Source: Acidovorax carolinensis (GTDB lineage Bacteria > Pseudomonadota > Gammaproteobacteria > Burkholderiales > Burkholderiaceae_C). From it: a DNA stretch of 64,000 bases. The notes beneath the pieces are model-generated. The model searched no databases. It was given only the letters and a program-made list of their open reading frames with translations, and was not told the DNA's origin. Positions within the stretch are counted from its first letter, which is position 1; every line of letters starts with the position of its first letter. Made by a program: the position numbers and the translations under genes. The stretch spans positions 620,001-684,000 of the forward strand of contig NZ_CP021361.1 of the NCBI RefSeq assembly GCF_002157145.1, given 5' to 3'. Shown here in pieces: positions 31,373 to 40,202 of the stretch.

Positions 31373-32932
31373 TTATTTGGAGCGCAAAAACAACCGGTAG
31401 GCCGGGTTCAGCGTTTCCTCCACGCAGGGGTAGCCCAGCGTGGCAAGGAAGGCGTCGAACGCCGCGGCGTCCTCGGGCGGCACCTGCAGGCCCACGAGGA
31501 TGCGCCCATAGTCGGCGCCCTGGTTGCGGTAGTGGAACAGGCTGATGTTCCAGGTGGGCTGCATCAGGCTCAGGAACTTGAGCAGGGCGCCGGGCCGCTC
31601 GGGGAACACAAAGCGCAGCAGGCGCTCGTCTTGCGCCAGTGCCGAATGGCCGCCCACCAGGTGGCGCAGGTGTTCCTTGGCCAGTTCGTCGTGCGTCAGG
31701 TCGAGCGACTCGAAGCCGTGGCGCTCGAAGTTCCTGGTGATTTTTTCCGATTCGCCCTTGCCGTGCGTGGTCAGGCCCACGAACACATGGGCGCGCGTGG
31801 CGTCGCTGATGCGGTAGTTGAACTCGGTCACATTGCGCGGGCCGCCGGGCAGGCCGCCCACCACCTCGCAAAAGCGCCGGAAGCTGCCGCGTTCTTCGGG
31901 AATGGTCACCGCCAGCAACGCCTCGCGCTCCTCGCCCACTTCGGCGCGCTCGGCCACGAAGCGCAGGCGGTCGAAGTTCATGTTGGCGCCGCACAAAATG
32001 GCCGCGTAGGTCTCACCCTTGGTCTTGTTTTTGGCAACGTACTGCTTGATGGCTGCCACGGCAAGGGCCCCAGCGGGCTCGACGATGCTGCGCGTGTCCA
32101 CAAAGATGTCCTTGATGGCAGCGCACACGGCATCGGTGTCCACTGTGATGTAGTCATCCACCAGGCCCTGCGCCACGCGAAAGGTTTCTTCGCCCACCAG
32201 CTTGACGGCGGTGCCGTCGGAAAACAGGCCCACGTCGGCCAGCGTGACGCGCTCGTGCGCGTTGATCGACTGGATCATGGCGTCCGAGTCGTTCATCTGC
32301 ACGCCAATCACCTTGATCTCGGGCCGCACGGCCTTGATGTAGTTGGCCACGCCCGCCACCAGGCCACCGCCGCCAATCGCCACGAACACGGCATCCAGCT
32401 GGTTGCTGCCCAGTTTTTGCAGCTGGCTCAGGATTTCCATGGCAATCGTGCCTTGGCCGGCGATCACGTCGGGGTCGTCAAAGGGGTGCACAAAGGTCAG
32501 CCCCTGCTCCTGCTGCAGCCGCACGGAGTGATCGTAGGCATCGGTATAGCTGTCGCCCGCCAGCACCACCTCGCCGCCCAGCGCCTGCACGGCGTCGATC
32601 TTGAGCTGGGGCGTGGTGGTGGGCATCACCACCACCGCGCGCGTGCCCAGCTTGCGTGCGCTCATGGCCACGCCCTGCGCGTGGTTGCCGGCCGAGGCGC
32701 AGATCACCCCTTTTTGCAACTGCTCGGGCGAGAGGTGGGCCATCTTGTTGTAGGCGCCGCGCAGCTTGAAGCTGAAGACGGGCTGCTGGTCCTCGCGCTT
32801 CAAAAGCACCTTGTTGTGCAGGCGGCGGCTGAGGTTTTTGGCGGGCTCCAGGGCCGACTCAACGGCCACGTCATAGACGCGGGCGGTCAGGATCTTTTTC
32901 AGGTAATCGAAGGGGGTGAGATGCTGGGTCAT
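31373..32932 (-). CDS. ilvA: threonine ammonia-lyase, biosynthetic
   Basis: IlvA deaminates threonine to 2-oxobutanoate, the first step of isoleucine synthesis. The 519-residue long form has a PLP catalytic domain with the Schiff-base Lys56 in FSFKLRGAYN, the SAGNHAQGVA phosphate loop and the GGGGLVAGVA glycine-rich loop. Two C-terminal ACT-like domains (from about residue 335) would bind isoleucine for feedback inhibition. A hairpin with a T8 tract lies about 125 bp upstream on the same strand. Confidence 0.97.
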   Translation of the reverse strand: MTQHLTPFDYLKKILTARVYDVAVESALEPAKNLSRRLHNKVLLKREDQQPVFSFKLRGAYNKMAHLSPEQLQKGVICASAGNHAQGVAMSARKLGTRAVVVMPTTTPQLKIDAVQALGGEVVLAGDSYTDAYDHSVRLQQEQGLTFVHPFDDPDVIAGQGTIAMEILSQLQKLGSNQLDAVFVAIGGGGLVAGVANYIKAVRPEIKVIGVQMNDSDAMIQSINAHERVTLADVGLFSDGTAVKLVGEETFRVAQGLVDDYITVDTDAVCAAIKDIFVDTRSIVEPAGALAVAAIKQYVAKNKTKGETYAAILCGANMNFDRLRFVAERAEVGEEREALLAVTIPEERGSFRRFCEVVGGLPGGPRNVTEFNYRISDATRAHVFVGLTTHGKGESEKITRNFERHGFESLDLTHDELAKEHLRHLVGGHSALAQDERLLRFVFPERPGALLKFLSLMQPTWNISLFHYRNQGADYGRILVGLQVPPEDAAAFDAFLATLGYPCVEETLNPAYRLFLRSK

Positions 32933-33057
32933 GTGAGGCAGAAGGTGCGCCGCCGCAGCGAGGGTGGCGGGGCAATCATCATAGGCGCAACGCCTGACGG
33001 TCCAGCGCCGGAGTCGTCACTGAGGCATGGCGGGCCGCACCGGCAAGGCAGCACAGG

Positions 33058-33091
33058 CAAAAAAAAGCCCCAGGCGGTAAAGCCCAGGGCT
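33058..33091 (-). terminator. Rho-independent terminator-like hairpin upstream of ilvA
   Basis: Read on the minus strand, AGCCCTGGG and CCTGGGGCT pair (two wobbles) and are followed by eight T. It stops transcription coming from further right on the minus strand, about 125 bp before ilvA. It could end a short leader (attenuation) or a small RNA. Two short ORFs cross this area (57 codons on minus from 33190; 30 codons on plus from 33111); neither is recognised. Confidence 0.6.
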
Positions 33092-33301
33092 GAATCCATC
33101 CTTTGAGGAGATGGAGGAGACAATCAGTGCATTGCGGCTGCTGGTGACCTTTTTGGCAACCAACCCTTTCTTCTCAAAAGGGCAACGCATGGCGCTATCT
33201 TAGCGCGCACGGTGCTGCAATGCAGCAAAATCCACGACAAATTTGTGAGATGGCCAGCCCATTTCGTGAAAAAAACCACGCACCAACAAGGAGTGACAAA
33301 C

Positions 33302-33751
33302 ATGGAATGCACAGTCAGCTGGACCGGCGGCGCCGGCACGCGCTCGGGAATGGGCTTTGTGGCCGAAACCGGCAGCGGCCATATCCTGGCCATGGATGGC
33401 GCGCCCGATGCCGCCAACCCCGCCAACGGCGGGCTCAATCTGGCGCCCCGGCCCATGGAAACCCTGCTGGCCGGCACCGGCGGCTGCACCGCTTATGACG
33501 TGGTGCTGATCCTCAAGCGCGGGCGCCATGATGTGCGCGGGTGCAGCGTCAAGCTCACATCGCAACGGGCCGAGGTGGACCCCAAGGTGTTCACCGCCAT
33601 CCATATGCAGTTCACTGTGACGGGCAAGGGGCTGGCGCCTGCGGCGGTGGAGCGCGCCATTGCCATGAGCCACGAAAAATACTGCTCGGCCAGCATCATG
33701 CTGGGCAAGACGGCACACATCACCACCGGCTTCGAGATCGTCGAGGCCTGA
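33302..33751 (+). CDS. OsmC/YhfA-family protein
   Basis: A 149-residue OsmC-superfamily protein; members are small thiol peroxidases or related redox proteins. The ATG at 33302 follows AAGGAG at good spacing. The first conserved Cys lies in LAGTGGCTAYDVV and the second in HEKYCSASIML, the pair used for peroxide reduction in Ohr/OsmC; the arrangement is closest to the YhfA branch, whose substrate is unknown. It appears monocistronic and converges with coq7. Confidence 0.88.
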   Translation: MECTVSWTGGAGTRSGMGFVAETGSGHILAMDGAPDAANPANGGLNLAPRPMETLLAGTGGCTAYDVVLILKRGRHDVRGCSVKLTSQRAEVDPKVFTAIHMQFTVTGKGLAPAAVERAIAMSHEKYCSASIMLGKTAHITTGFEIVEA

Positions 33752-33898
33752 GAACGGGAGCAGGTTCTGAGGCAGTGACGGCCCGGCCACGGGTTGTGCC
33801 GGGCGGCTGCGTCGGCTTGCACCGCCATGGTGCATTCGCCGCGCCGCTATGCGCAGGGTTGGCGCGTGCCGCCCCCGGTTTAGACCGTGAACACGTTC

Positions 33899-34516
33899 TT
33901 AAACGTAATGTGCCGTGGTTGTCATGACCTTGGCGGCCATCTTCATCATCAGGCGGGCGGGCGCGGGCAGGGCCACGGCGCCAGCATCGCGCGCGCTGGC
34001 TGCGTGGCGCTCTTCATCGTCCTTCATGCGGCTGACCACGGCGCGCGAGGCCAGGTCCTCCTGCGGAAGCCGTGCCAGGTGGCCCTGCAGGTGCTCGGAC
34101 ACCTGGTTTTCGGTCTCCACCACAAACCCCAGGCTCACGCGGTCACTCACCTTGGCGGCCACCACGCCCAGCGCAAACGCGCCCGCAAACCACAGCGGGT
34201 TGAGCAGGCTGGGCCGGGCGCCCAGGGCGTCAAGCCGTTGCTGCGTCCAGGCCAGGTGGTCGGTTTCTTCGCGGGCGGCTTCCAGCAGGTGGCTGCGCAG
34301 CTGGGCATCTCGCGTCACTGCGGCCTGCGCCGTGTAGAGGGCTTGCGCGCAAACCTCGCCCACATGGTTCACCCGCATCAGCGCGCCGGCCAGGCGCTTT
34401 TGGGCCGGGTCGAGGGTTGCCTCGGCAAAGGGCGCTGCGGGAGATGCCTCCACCGCATGGGGTTTGGCAAACAGGGTGCGCAGCGCGGTGTCTGCGGCGC
34501 TAAGTAGTGAGTCCAT
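33899..34516 (-). CDS. coq7: 2-polyprenyl-3-methyl-6-methoxy-1,4-benzoquinone monooxygenase
   Basis: Coq7 is a di-iron hydroxylase of ubiquinone synthesis, membrane-associated. From the ATG at 34516 it has 205 residues. Iron ligands are visible: [32 protein letters not shown] and [10 protein letters not shown]. This type replaces UbiF in many betaproteobacteria. A further in-frame upstream ATG (34600) lacks conserved sequence. Confidence 0.95.
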   Translation of the reverse strand: MDSLLSAADTALRTLFAKPHAVEASPAAPFAEATLDPAQKRLAGALMRVNHVGEVCAQALYTAQAAVTRDAQLRSHLLEAAREETDHLAWTQQRLDALGARPSLLNPLWFAGAFALGVVAAKVSDRVSLGFVVETENQVSEHLQGHLARLPQEDLASRAVVSRMKDDEERHAASARDAGAVALPAPARLMMKMAAKVMTTTAHYV

Positions 34517-34999
34517 GGCTGATTTTCTCTGGAAGTGTTGGCTCGGTCGGGCACGGAAGATGCTTGTATCAATCTGCCGCGTTGCGTTGCATTGTGGCAA
34601 ATGGGAGGACTATTGCGATCTCCCCGTGTGTGCATTGTGCGAAAGTGGTAGGGAAACAAAACTGATTACAGACAAGAAAGGTTGTTTCACGGTAATTTGC
34701 GACGAATTCAGTTGGGTTGGCATGAGATGCCCTGCGTAGCGCGGCATTTTTGTGTGCACAGGTGGCTTCAAGCCGGTGTCATCGTCCGAAGGCCGGCAAG
34801 GGTATGGGGGTGCAATGTTGCAACGCCGCAACGAAATTGACCCTGCGTGCCGATTTTCTTTGCGCAAGCGTGCCCCGTCTGGTGCAATAGATGCAACTTC
34901 CCCACCAGGAGGTTGGCCCGGGGAACCGGTAGGACTGCGCAGTAGCTGCGCTCAAGACCTCCGAACCGGTGCCCATGTTTAACCTTGGAGTAATTCGCA
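34517..34999. other. long intergenic region with the porin leader
   Basis: About 480 bp between coq7 and the first porin, less GC-rich than its flanks in the left half (34580-34760). The last 90 bases before the porin contain a perfect hairpin, GCGCAG-TAG-CTGCGC (34937-34951), flanked by ACCGGT repeats and pairing GGAGGT/ACCTCC segments. This suggests a structured 5' UTR for a strongly expressed gene. TTGGAG precedes the ATG. I could not assign -35/-10 boxes with confidence. Confidence 0.45.
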
Positions 35000-36097
35000 A
35001 TGAAAAAATCCCTGATTGCCCTGGCTGTGCTGGCTGCTTCCGGCGCCGCAATGGCCCAATCTTCTGTCACCCTGTACGGCGTCGCTGACGCTGGCGTGAC
35101 CTACCTGAACGGTAACGACAACTGGAGCGGTGTGACCTCCGGCAACAACCTGACCAGCCGTCTCGGCTTCCGTGGCACGGAAGACCTGGGTGGCGGTCTG
35201 AAGGCTAACTTCGTGCTCGAAGGCGGCTTCAACCTGGACAATGGTGATGGCGCTTCCAGCTACGCTGGTGCCAAGGCTGGCGAAGGCTTCCAATTCAAGC
35301 GCCGCTCCACCGTGGGCCTGGCAGGCAGCTTCGGTGAAGTGCGCCTGGGCCGCGAACTGACCGCTGCTTACAACGCTACCGCACGTTACGACGTGTTCGG
35401 CAGCGTCGGTATTGGCCAGTCGCGTCTGTGGGCCGATGGCGGCGTGGTTGATACCGTTGCTCCCGCTCTCAATGCAAATGGCAACGCTGTTACGACCAAT
35501 CAGCGTATCAGCAATGCTCTGACCTATGTGTCGCCTGACTTCAGCGGCTTCAAGGTCGGCGTGAACTACGGTTTCGGTGAAACCACGAATGGCAACAGCG
35601 ACAGCAGCTACATGGGCGCTGGTCTGATGTATGACAACGGTCCTCTGAGCCTGGGTCTGGGTCTGGAACGTCTGAACAACGGTGCAAACTCGGTTGCTGT
35701 CAGCGATATCGACGCATGGAGCCTGGGTGGTTCGTACGACTTCGGCGTGGCCAAGCTGCTGGCTGGCTACCGCGAGTCGAAGGTTGATCGCGCTACTGGC
35801 GAGAACAAGCGCCTTGGCTACTACGTGGCTGCAACCGCTCCCGTGGGCGCTGGCACGGTGCGTGTTTCCTACAACCGCTACGAAAACGAACTCGCCAATG
35901 TCAAGGGCAAGGCTGACCAGTTCGCTATCGGCTATGTGTACGGTCTGTCCAAGCGTACTTCGGTGTACGGCACCTACGCTTACATCAAGAACAAGGACGG
36001 CGCCAATCTGTACACGCTGGGTTCCAGCACCCAAGGTGGCCTGAAGAACAATGGATCGCAGCAAGGTGTGCAAGTGGGCGTCAGCCACGCTTTCTAA
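35000..36097 (+). CDS. general porin of the Burkholderiales Omp32 type
   Basis: A 365-residue outer-membrane porin. The signal peptide KKSLIALAVLAASGAAMA is cut before QSSVTLYG, the classical start of a betaproteobacterial porin. Alternating beta-strand pattern, the FRGTEDLGGGLKANF motif and the C-terminal Phe (VGVSHAF), which is the assembly signal, are present. Codons such as GCT and GGT are commoner than in neighbouring genes, which fits very high expression. A textbook terminator follows. Confidence 0.96.
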   Translation: MKKSLIALAVLAASGAAMAQSSVTLYGVADAGVTYLNGNDNWSGVTSGNNLTSRLGFRGTEDLGGGLKANFVLEGGFNLDNGDGASSYAGAKAGEGFQFKRRSTVGLAGSFGEVRLGRELTAAYNATARYDVFGSVGIGQSRLWADGGVVDTVAPALNANGNAVTTNQRISNALTYVSPDFSGFKVGVNYGFGETTNGNSDSSYMGAGLMYDNGPLSLGLGLERLNNGANSVAVSDIDAWSLGGSYDFGVAKLLAGYRESKVDRATGENKRLGYYVAATAPVGAGTVRVSYNRYENELANVKGKADQFAIGYVYGLSKRTSVYGTYAYIKNKDGANLYTLGSSTQGGLKNNGSQQGVQVGVSHAF

Positions 36098-36140
36098 TGA
36101 ATGGCTGGCGTAAGCCAGTTTTCATAGAAATATGACAAAA

Positions 36141-36172
36141 GCCACCCGTCGCAAGACGGGTGGCTTTTTTTT
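36141..36172 (+). terminator. Rho-independent terminator after the first porin
   Basis: A perfect 10-bp stem GCCACCCGTC/GACGGGTGGC with loop GCAA, followed by T8. Confidence 0.95.
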
Positions 36173-36326
36173 GCCCAACATTTTTGTTAGATGCCTGGTT
36201 ACAGCGAACCGGCTTGACTGCCCACCTTGCGTTCGGCGAAATTGGGCGTCCTCACCATCGGGCGATGGACGGTGGTGTCAGTTGCGTCTATTGCAAAGCG
36301 TTGGCTGCACTCGGTTTTTGATAAGT

Positions 36327-36338
36327 GAACGGTCGTTC
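36327..36338. promoter_or_regulatory. palindromic operator candidate upstream of the second porin
   Basis: GAACGGTCGTTC is a perfect 12-bp palindrome of the kind bound by TetR-family repressors. It lies 107 bp before the porin start. Just downstream, GTAAGC (36356-36361) and GCTTAC (36376-36381) form a second inverted repeat, and TACACT (36400-36405) is a plausible -10 with CTTACG at 17 bp as a weak -35. Confidence 0.4.
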
Positions 36339-36444
36339 TATTAGGGAAAGCCTGTGTAAGCAATACGCAACAAACGCTTACGCACGGGCGTGCCTTTACT
36401 ACACTGGATTCGCATCCCATCAACCACGGAAAGTGACGCGACCC

Positions 36445-37659
36445 ATGAAAAAAACCGATATCAAGAAGCTGTTCGCCTTCGGCACCGTTGCCCTGGCTTC
36501 GAGCTTTGCTTGCGCGCAGACCGCCACCGCACCGACAAGCAGCGTGCAGCTGTGGGGTATTGTGGATGTGGCCTATCGCCACACCAATAACGAAGGTGCA
36601 GGCAAAGATAATCTGTCGAAGATGATTGGTGGCGGCATGTCGCAAAGCCGCTGGGGTATCAACGTGGACGAAGATCTGGGCGGTGGTTCCAAGGCCCTGG
36701 TTGTTCTGGAAAATCGTTTCAATGCGGATGACGGCAGTGTTTCCACGCCTTACTTCCAGTTGTCCTACGTGGGACTGCAGGGCCCTTACGGTCGCTTGAC
36801 CGCAGGTCGTCAATGGAACGTCCTGTTCGACGTTGTGACCAGTACCTACGCCTCTTTCCCCTATTCGCCGTACATGGAAGCCTACAAGCCTGAGCTGGGC
36901 ATGGCCATGGGGGCGCGTACCAGCAATATGCTGAAGTACACCTTCGCAACACCGGACCGCAGTTTCGTGGGTTCGCTGCAATACTCGTTTGACGAGAACA
37001 ACGACACCAAGGCACTGGAGGCAGGGCTGCCTGCTTCTGCGGCACAGGTTCCTGCCTATGTGGCGTCCACGCTGGGTGGCGGCGCCTGGCAGACAGCTGG
37101 CGGCTACCTGCGCTACGCCGCCAACGGCTTTGCATTGGGTGGGGGTTTCATGCGCACGACGCTGCCTGGTGGCACCGATGTCGATGCCTGGACCCTGGGC
37201 GGTTCGTATCGCACCGGCCCCTGGTACTTGAACACCGGCTATGCCCTGAACAAGGCGAAATACGAGACGGTCACTAGCACCATCCAGGGTTTCCGTAACA
37301 CCGTTGACAGGGCGATCCTGGGCCAGTTCTGGGCTGGCCAGACCAATGGCGGCTTCCAGCCGGGTGATGCCGACAAGCGCCAACTGTTCAAGGTGGGCGT
37401 GGGCTATCAGCTGACGCCTCAACTGAACCTGGGTGCGCACTACTTCCGCGGTAAGCAATCGGGCTCGGCCTCGGGCGCATCCAACGGTAAGGCCAACTTC
37501 TACGTCGCCGTGGCGGACTACGCCTTCAGCAAGCGCACCGACGCCTACTTCGGCGTAGATCGCACCAGTCTCAGCGGGGGCAGCGCGCTTGTGCTTGACA
37601 CAGCGAGCCGTGCCCGCAGCCGTACCGGTATCACCGCGGGTATTCGTCACCGCTTCTAA
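36445..37659 (+). CDS. porin, Gram-negative type
   Basis: A second outer-membrane porin, 404 residues from the ATG at 36445. The signal peptide is cut after FACA. Mature sequence starts QTATAPTSSVQLWGIVDVAY, and RWGINVDEDLGGGSKALVVLENRF is the conserved second hairpin. It ends AGIRHRF with the C-terminal Phe. It is clearly diverged from the preceding porin and carries its own upstream region, so it is probably expressed under other conditions. Confidence 0.95.
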   Translation: MKKTDIKKLFAFGTVALASSFACAQTATAPTSSVQLWGIVDVAYRHTNNEGAGKDNLSKMIGGGMSQSRWGINVDEDLGGGSKALVVLENRFNADDGSVSTPYFQLSYVGLQGPYGRLTAGRQWNVLFDVVTSTYASFPYSPYMEAYKPELGMAMGARTSNMLKYTFATPDRSFVGSLQYSFDENNDTKALEAGLPASAAQVPAYVASTLGGGAWQTAGGYLRYAANGFALGGGFMRTTLPGGTDVDAWTLGGSYRTGPWYLNTGYALNKAKYETVTSTIQGFRNTVDRAILGQFWAGQTNGGFQPGDADKRQLFKVGVGYQLTPQLNLGAHYFRGKQSGSASGASNGKANFYVAVADYAFSKRTDAYFGVDRTSLSGGSALVLDTASRARSRTGITAGIRHRF

Positions 37660-37727
37660 GTCACTGGTGGGAGAAGGAAGAGCACTGCTCCGGCGCGCCG
37701 GAGCGGTGCTGGTTTCCAAGGGGGAAG

Positions 37728-37760
37728 CCGGATCGCTAGCGATAGTGATCCGGTTTTTTT
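37728..37760 (+). terminator. Rho-independent terminator after the second porin
   Basis: CCGGATC/GATCCGG with a continued CTA/TAG stem and a GCGA tetraloop (37728-37753), followed by T7. A GC-rich hairpin without T-tract lies just before it at about 37682-37709. Confidence 0.9.
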
Positions 37761-37943
37761 CTTTTCTGCATGGGCATGAGCGGGCTTGTTGCTTCAGGTG
37801 CCCGCTGAGCAGCAGCGGTTGGTCTGGTTCCTGCATGCAAGCAGTGGATTGCACGGGCCTTTTTGGGCCTGGTGCACGCGAAAAACATCGTTTGTTGCGA
37901 GAAACTTCCCTGTTAGCATGGTCCATCATTCTTTGCTTTACCG

Positions 37944-38924
37944 ATGCTCGCCTTTATTTTGCATCGCCTGATCCAGGCCGTCATCGTGATGATCGCCGTG
38001 GCCTTCATCTCGTTCATGCTGTTCCAGTTCGTCGGCGACCCGGTGGTGTTCCTGCTGGGGCAGGACGCCACGCCGGACCAGATCCGCGACATGCGTGCCG
38101 CGCTGGGGCTGGACAAGCCGTTCATCGTGCAGTTCTGGCACTTCCTGGTGAACGCCGCGCAGGGCGAGTTCGGCCTGAGCCTGCGCCAGGGCGCCAAGGT
38201 GTCGCGGTTGATCGCCGAGCGCTTCCCGGCCACGCTGGAACTGGCCTTGGTGGCCGCGGCGCTGGCGCTGCTGGTGGGTGTGCCCATGGGGGTGTATGCG
38301 GCGCTCAAGCGTGGCACGTTCATCAGCCAGGCTTTCATGACCTTGTCGCTGCTGGGCGTGTCGTTGCCGACCTTTCTGATCGGCATTCTTCTCATCCTGG
38401 TGTTTGCCGTGGTGCTGGGCTGGTTCCCCAGCTTTGGCCGCGGCGAGGTGGTGCAGATCGGGTGGTGGACTTCGGGGCTGCTCACGGCCAAGGGCTGGCA
38501 CCACATCACGCTGCCGGCCGTCACGCTGGCGATCTTTCAGCTCACGCTCATCATGCGCCTGGTGCGCGCCGAGATGCTGGAGGTGCTGCGCACCGACTAC
38601 ATCAAGTTTGCCCGTGCACGCGGCCTGTCCAACCGGGCCATTCACTTTGGCCATGCGCTCAAGAACACGCTCGTGCCGGTGATGACGATCACCGGGCTGC
38701 AACTGGGCGGGCTGATCGCCTTTGCCATCATCACCGAGACGGTGTTCCAGTGGCCGGGCATGGGGCTGCTGTTCATCCAGGCGGTGACGTTTGCCGACAT
38801 TCCGGTCATGGCCGCCTACCTGTGCCTGATTGCGCTGATTTTTGTGGTGATCAACCTGGTGGTGGATCTGCTGTATTTTGTGGTCGACCCGCGCCTGCGC
38901 GTGGGCAATGCCGGAGGGCACTGA
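37944..38924 (+). CDS. peptide-type ABC transporter permease, DppB/OppB family
   Basis: Inner-membrane subunit of a dipeptide/oligopeptide-type ABC importer. The 326-residue protein has six membrane segments, the N-terminal RLIQAVIVMIAVAFISFMLF helix, and the EAA loop around DYIKFARARGLSNRAIHFGHALKNTL where the ATPase docks. It opens an operon: M20 hydrolase (1-base overlap), binding protein, second permease and two ATPases. No good ribosome site is seen at 37944. Confidence 0.95.
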   Translation: MLAFILHRLIQAVIVMIAVAFISFMLFQFVGDPVVFLLGQDATPDQIRDMRAALGLDKPFIVQFWHFLVNAAQGEFGLSLRQGAKVSRLIAERFPATLELALVAAALALLVGVPMGVYAALKRGTFISQAFMTLSLLGVSLPTFLIGILLILVFAVVLGWFPSFGRGEVVQIGWWTSGLLTAKGWHHITLPAVTLAIFQLTLIMRLVRAEMLEVLRTDYIKFARARGLSNRAIHFGHALKNTLVPVMTITGLQLGGLIAFAIITETVFQWPGMGLLFIQAVTFADIPVMAAYLCLIALIFVVINLVVDLLYFVVDPRLRVGNAGGH

Positions 38925-40141
38925 TGCTCAATCCACGCTGGAAAGCCGGCGGGCGCGCCTTTGCCCACATTGCGCAATTCCACCCCGAACTGACCGCGCT
39001 GCGGCGCGATCTGCATGCCCACCCCGAGCTGGGTTTTGAAGAGCGGTACACCGGCCGGCGCGTAAAAGAGGCTTTGCAGTTGTGCGGTGTGGACGAAATC
39101 CACGAAGGTATCGGGCGCACGGGCCTGGTGGCAGTGGTGCGCGGGCGCAGCCAATCAAGCGGCAGCATGGTGGGCCTGCGCGCCGACATGGACGCGCTGC
39201 CCATCACCGAGCACAACGACTTTTCCTGGAAGTCGTGCAAGCCGGGGCTCATGCATGGTTGCGGGCACGACGGCCACACCGCCATGCTGGTGGGCGCCGC
39301 CCGTTACCTGGCCGAAACCCGCAACTTTGATGGCACCGCCGTGCTGATCTTCCAGCCCGGCGAAGAGGGTTTTGCCGGCGCCCGCGTCATGATGGAAGAC
39401 GGCTTGTTCGACCGGTTTCCGGTGCAATCCGTGTTTGCCATGCACAACTGGCCGGCCATGAAGCCGGGCACCGTGGGCATCAACACGGGGCCCATGATGG
39501 CCGCGGCCGACCGCATCACCATCGAGATCACCGGGCGCGGCGGCCATGGCGCCCACGCCTACCAGACGGTGGACGTAGTGCTGGTGGCGGCGCACATCAT
39601 CACCGCGGCGCAGAGCATTGTTGCGCGCAACGTGCGGCCCATTGAAAGCGCCGTGGTCAGCCTGTGCGCCATCCAGGCGGGTGACCTGGGCGCTTTCAGC
39701 GTGTTGCCGGGCACGGCCACGCTAGTGGGCACGGTGCGCACCTTCGATCCGGCGGTGCAGGAGATGGTGGAGCAGCGCCTCAAAGAGCTTTGCAGCGCCA
39801 TTGCCCTGGGGTTTGGCGCCACGGCCACGCTGCATTACGAGCGCATGTACCCCGCCACCATCAACACCGAAAGCGAGGCCCTGTTCGCGGCCGACGTGGC
39901 CGAGTCACTGGTGGGCGCCGACCATGTGGTGCGCGACCTCGAGCCCAGCATGGGGGCGGAAGATTTTTCGTTCATGCTGCAGACCAAGCCCGGCGCCTAC
40001 CTGCGGCTGGGGCAGGGCACGGGCGCCAGTGGCAGCGCGCTGCACAACAGCCGCTACGACTTCAATGACGATGTTCTGCCACTCGGGTCGGCGCTGCACG
40101 CCAGCCTGATCGAGCAGGCCATGCCCCTGCAGACGCCCTGA
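38924..40141 (+). CDS. M20 family amidohydrolase (M20D, hippurate hydrolase-like)
   Basis: A zinc metallohydrolase of 405 residues that cleaves N-acyl amino acids or similar amides. Metal and catalytic motifs are clear: MHGCGHDGHTAMLVG (about 107-121), QPGEEGFAGAR (about 146-156, catalytic Glu) and the GRGGHGAHAY lid-domain motif. It has no signal peptide, so it works in the cytoplasm. The TGATG overlap with the permease and its position before the binding protein indicate that it processes the imported solute. Confidence 0.92.
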   Translation: MLNPRWKAGGRAFAHIAQFHPELTALRRDLHAHPELGFEERYTGRRVKEALQLCGVDEIHEGIGRTGLVAVVRGRSQSSGSMVGLRADMDALPITEHNDFSWKSCKPGLMHGCGHDGHTAMLVGAARYLAETRNFDGTAVLIFQPGEEGFAGARVMMEDGLFDRFPVQSVFAMHNWPAMKPGTVGINTGPMMAAADRITIEITGRGGHGAHAYQTVDVVLVAAHIITAAQSIVARNVRPIESAVVSLCAIQAGDLGAFSVLPGTATLVGTVRTFDPAVQEMVEQRLKELCSAIALGFGATATLHYERMYPATINTESEALFAADVAESLVGADHVVRDLEPSMGAEDFSFMLQTKPGAYLRLGQGTGASGSALHNSRYDFNDDVLPLGSALHASLIEQAMPLQTP

Positions 40142-40202
40142 CTCGCCCGCGACCCGTTTGAAAGCCTGAACGCTTGTCCCAGTCCATTCCCAGGAGATTT
40201 GC

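Noticed and set aside
31167..31994. 275-residue minus-strand ORF overlapping ilvA
   Set aside because: It lies in another frame of the ilvA C-terminal region and runs through two repeats, with no conserved motif.
37589..38923. 850-residue fusion protein from 37589 to 40141
   Set aside because: The upstream 445 codons are out of frame with the conserved permease they cover and have no family similarity; the M20 enzyme starts at 38924.
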